Shown here piece after piece: positions 7,646-9,426 of a DNA stretch of 9,426 nucleotides. Made by a program: the position numbers and the translations under genes. Below the pieces are notes generated by a model. That model worked only from the letters and a program-made list of their open reading frames with translations. It searched no databases and was not told where the DNA came from. Each line of letters starts with the position of its first letter. The first letter of the stretch is position 1. The DNA comes from Croceibacterium_A sp966112795 (lineage in GTDB: Bacteria; Pseudomonadota; Alphaproteobacteria; Sphingomonadales; Sphingomonadaceae), in NCBI GenBank assembly GCA_966112795.1, contig CBHWED010000129.1:1-9426 (forward strand), read 5' to 3'.

Positions 7646-9426
7646 ACGCCAGGCAGACTTCGGCACCCCCGAGGTCCGGTCCGAGGAGATGGTCAGCCTG
7701 ACCATCGACGGGCGTGCGGTCAGCGTGCCCAAGGGCACCAGCGTGATGCGCGCCGCCGCCGAGATCGGCGGCTCGATCCCCAAGCTCTGCGCCACCGACA
7801 ACATGCAGGCGTTCGGAAGCTGCCGGCTGTGCCTGGTCGAGATCGAAGGCGCCCGCGGCACGCCGGCGAGCTGCACCACCCCGGTCGCGCCGGGGATGAA
7901 GGTCAAGACGCAGACCCCGCGGCTCGAGAAGCTGCGCAAGGGCGTGATGGAGCTGTACATCTCCGATCACCCGCTCGACTGCCTGACCTGCTCGGCCAAC
8001 AACGACTGCGAGCTGCAGGACCAGGCTGCGGCCGTCGGCCTGCGCGACGTGCGCTACGGCTACGAGGGCGACAACCACCTCGGGCTCAAGACCGACACCT
8101 CGAACCCCTACTTCGACTTCGATCCCTCGAAGTGCATCGTCTGCTCGCGCTGCGTGCGCGCCTGCGACGAGGTCCAGGGCACTTTTGCGCTGACGATCGA
8201 CGGGCGCGGCTTCGCCTCGATGGTCTCGGCGGGCCAGGATCCGGACAACTTCCTGTCCTCCGAATGCGTCAGCTGCGGCGCCTGCGTGCAGGCCTGCCCG
8301 ACCGCGACGCTGCAGGAGAAGTCGGTCAAGGCGATCGGCAAGCCCGAGCGCGCCGTGGTCACCACCTGCGCCTATTGCGGCGTCGGCTGCACCTTCCGCG
8401 CCGAGATGCGCGGCGAACAGCTCGTGCGCATGGTGCCGTGGAAGGACGGCAAGGCCAACCGCGGGCACTCGTGCGTCAAGGGCCGCTTCGCCTACGGCTA
8501 CGCCAACCACAAGGACCGCATCCTCAACCCGATGATCCGCGAGTCCATCGACCAGCCCTGGCGCGAGGTCAGCTGGGACGAGGCGATTTCGTACACCGCC
8601 GACAAGATCAAGGACCTCAAGGCCAGGCACGGCGCCCGCGCGCTCGGCGGCATCACGTCCTCGCGCTGCACCAACGAGGAGACCTTCCTCGTCCAGAAGC
8701 TGATCCGCGCGACCTTCGGCTCGAACAACACCGATACCTGCGCCCGCGTGTGCCACTCGCCGACCGGCTACGGCCTCAAGACCACCTTCGGCACCAGCGC
8801 CGGCACGCAGGACTTCGATTCCGTGATGGATTCGGACGTCATCATGGTCATCGGCGCCAATCCGACCGACGCCCACCCGGTGTTCGCCAGCCGCATGAAG
8901 CGCCGGCTGCGCCAGGGTGCCAAGCTGATCGTCATCGACCCGCGCCGGATCGACCTCGTGCGTTCGCCGCACATCGAGGCCGAGCAGCACCTGCCGCTGC
9001 GTCCGGGCACCAACGTCGCGGTGATGACCAGCCTCGCGCACGTGATCGTCACCGAAGGCCTCGCCAACGAGGCGTTCATCCGCGAGCGGTGCGACTGGGA
9101 CGAGTACCAGGACTGGGCGCGCTTCGTCAGCGACGAGCGCCACAGCCCCGAGTTCCTCGAGCCGGTCACCGGCGTCCCGGCGCAGGACTTGCGCGAAGCC
9201 GCGCGGCTCTATGCCACCGGCGGCAACGGCGCGATCTACTACGGCCTCGGCGTGACCGAGCACTCGCAGGGTTCGTCGACCGTGATGGCGATCGCCAACC
9301 TCGCGATGTGCACCGGCAACATCGGCCGGCCCGGCGTCGGCGTGAACCCGCTGCGCGGCCAGAACAACGTGCAGGGCTCGTGCGACATGGGCTCGTTCCC
9401 GCACGAGCTGCCCGGCTACCGCCACA
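7635..9426 (+). CDS. fdsA: NAD-dependent formate dehydrogenase alpha subunit (FdsA), cut by right edge
   Basis: This catalytic subunit oxidises formate to CO2 at a bis-MGD molybdenum centre in the cytosol. 597 codons are open to the edge; the family is about 950 residues. In order: a [2Fe-2S] domain with C52, C63, C66 and C80; a His-Cys3 [4Fe-4S] with H112, C116, C119 and C125; two ferredoxin clusters, C167/C170/C173/C177 and C211/C214/C217/C221; and the FdhF-like domain with [4Fe-4S] C245, C248, C252 and C280. The Mo ligand is C373 (DTCARVCHSPT), so this is a cysteine enzyme, not a selenoprotein. H374 and R574 (LRGQNNVQG) keep the same spacing as the catalytic His387/Arg587 of Rhodobacter capsulatus FdsA. 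MGFERQADFG is the N-terminus. fdhD (fdsC) and fdsD are expected beyond the edge but are not seen. Confidence 0.96.
   Translation, partial: MGFERQADFGTPEVRSEEMVSLTIDGRAVSVPKGTSVMRAAAEIGGSIPKLCATDNMQAFGSCRLCLVEIEGARGTPASCTTPVAPGMKVKTQTPRLEKLRKGVMELYISDHPLDCLTCSANNDCELQDQAAAVGLRDVRYGYEGDNHLGLKTDTSNPYFDFDPSKCIVCSRCVRACDEVQGTFALTIDGRGFASMVSAGQDPDNFLSSECVSCGACVQACPTATLQEKSVKAIGKPERAVVTTCAYCGVGCTFRAEMRGEQLVRMVPWKDGKANRGHSCVKGRFAYGYANHKDRILNPMIRESIDQPWREVSWDEAISYTADKIKDLKARHGARALGGITSSRCTNEETFLVQKLIRATFGSNNTDTCARVCHSPTGYGLKTTFGTSAGTQDFDSVMDSDVIMVIGANPTDAHPVFASRMKRRLRQGAKLIVIDPRRIDLVRSPHIEAEQHLPLRPGTNVAVMTSLAHVIVTEGLANEAFIRERCDWDEYQDWARFVSDERHSPEFLEPVTGVPAQDLREAARLYATGGNGAIYYGLGVTEHSQGSSTVMAIANLAMCTGNIGRPGVGVNPLRGQNNVQGSCDMGSFPHELPGYRH

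Noticed and set aside
8749..8757. Possible selenocysteine formate dehydrogenase
   Set aside because: The metal-ligand position in CARVCHSPT is an ordinary TGC cysteine codon, not TGA.
7596..9425. 609-codon minus-strand open frame opposite fdsA
   Set aside because: Same low-complexity composition artefact. The plus strand encodes FdsA with all its cluster cysteines in order, open to the edge.

Overview
The window reads as part of the chromosome of a GC-rich alphaproteobacterium, most likely a sphingomonad such as Novosphingobium or Sphingobium. The pointers are strong G/C preference at third codon positions, a lignostilbene-dioxygenase gene whose visible part resembles Novosphingobium NOV1 residue for residue at the active site, and an NAD-dependent FdsGBA-type formate dehydrogenase. 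The taxon is inferred; no rRNA or other marker gene is present.

Layout. (1) Positions 1-688, minus strand: the first 229 codons of a lignostilbene-alpha,beta-dioxygenase of the carotenoid-oxygenase superfamily, cut by the left edge. (2) 689-780: a divergent promoter region with a recognisable minus-strand promoter and an imperfect palindrome. (3) 781-3790, plus strand: a MarR-type regulator, an aromatic-acid MFS transporter (AAHS type) and S-(hydroxymethyl)glutathione dehydrogenase (frmA), with gaps of only 31 and 24 bases. (4) 3791-3911: a 121-base gap with a GC-rich hairpin followed by a possible promoter. (5) 3912-9426, plus strand: a small VOC/glyoxalase-fold protein, S-formylglutathione hydrolase (fghA), then fdsG, fdsB, mobA and fdsA. 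From fghA onward each gene overlaps the next by 4 or 11 bases. fdsA runs off the right edge.

How the genes fit together. frmA, fghA and fdsGBA form a complete glutathione-linked route from formaldehyde to formate to CO2, yielding two NADH. mobA supplies the guanylyl step of the bis-MGD cofactor needed by FdsA. Beside this route lie a lignin-dimer cleavage enzyme, an aromatic transporter and a MarR regulator. This fits a lignin-aromatic catabolic locus in which one-carbon waste (from methoxyl groups, or from the gamma-carbon of beta-1 type dimers) is oxidised next to the enzymes that release or follow it. The individual families are all well known. The interest lies in the combination, in mobA sitting between fdsB and fdsA, and in the VOC gene wedged between frmA and fghA. 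I see no mobile element, CRISPR array, tRNA or rRNA, and nothing that amounts to an undescribed type of system.
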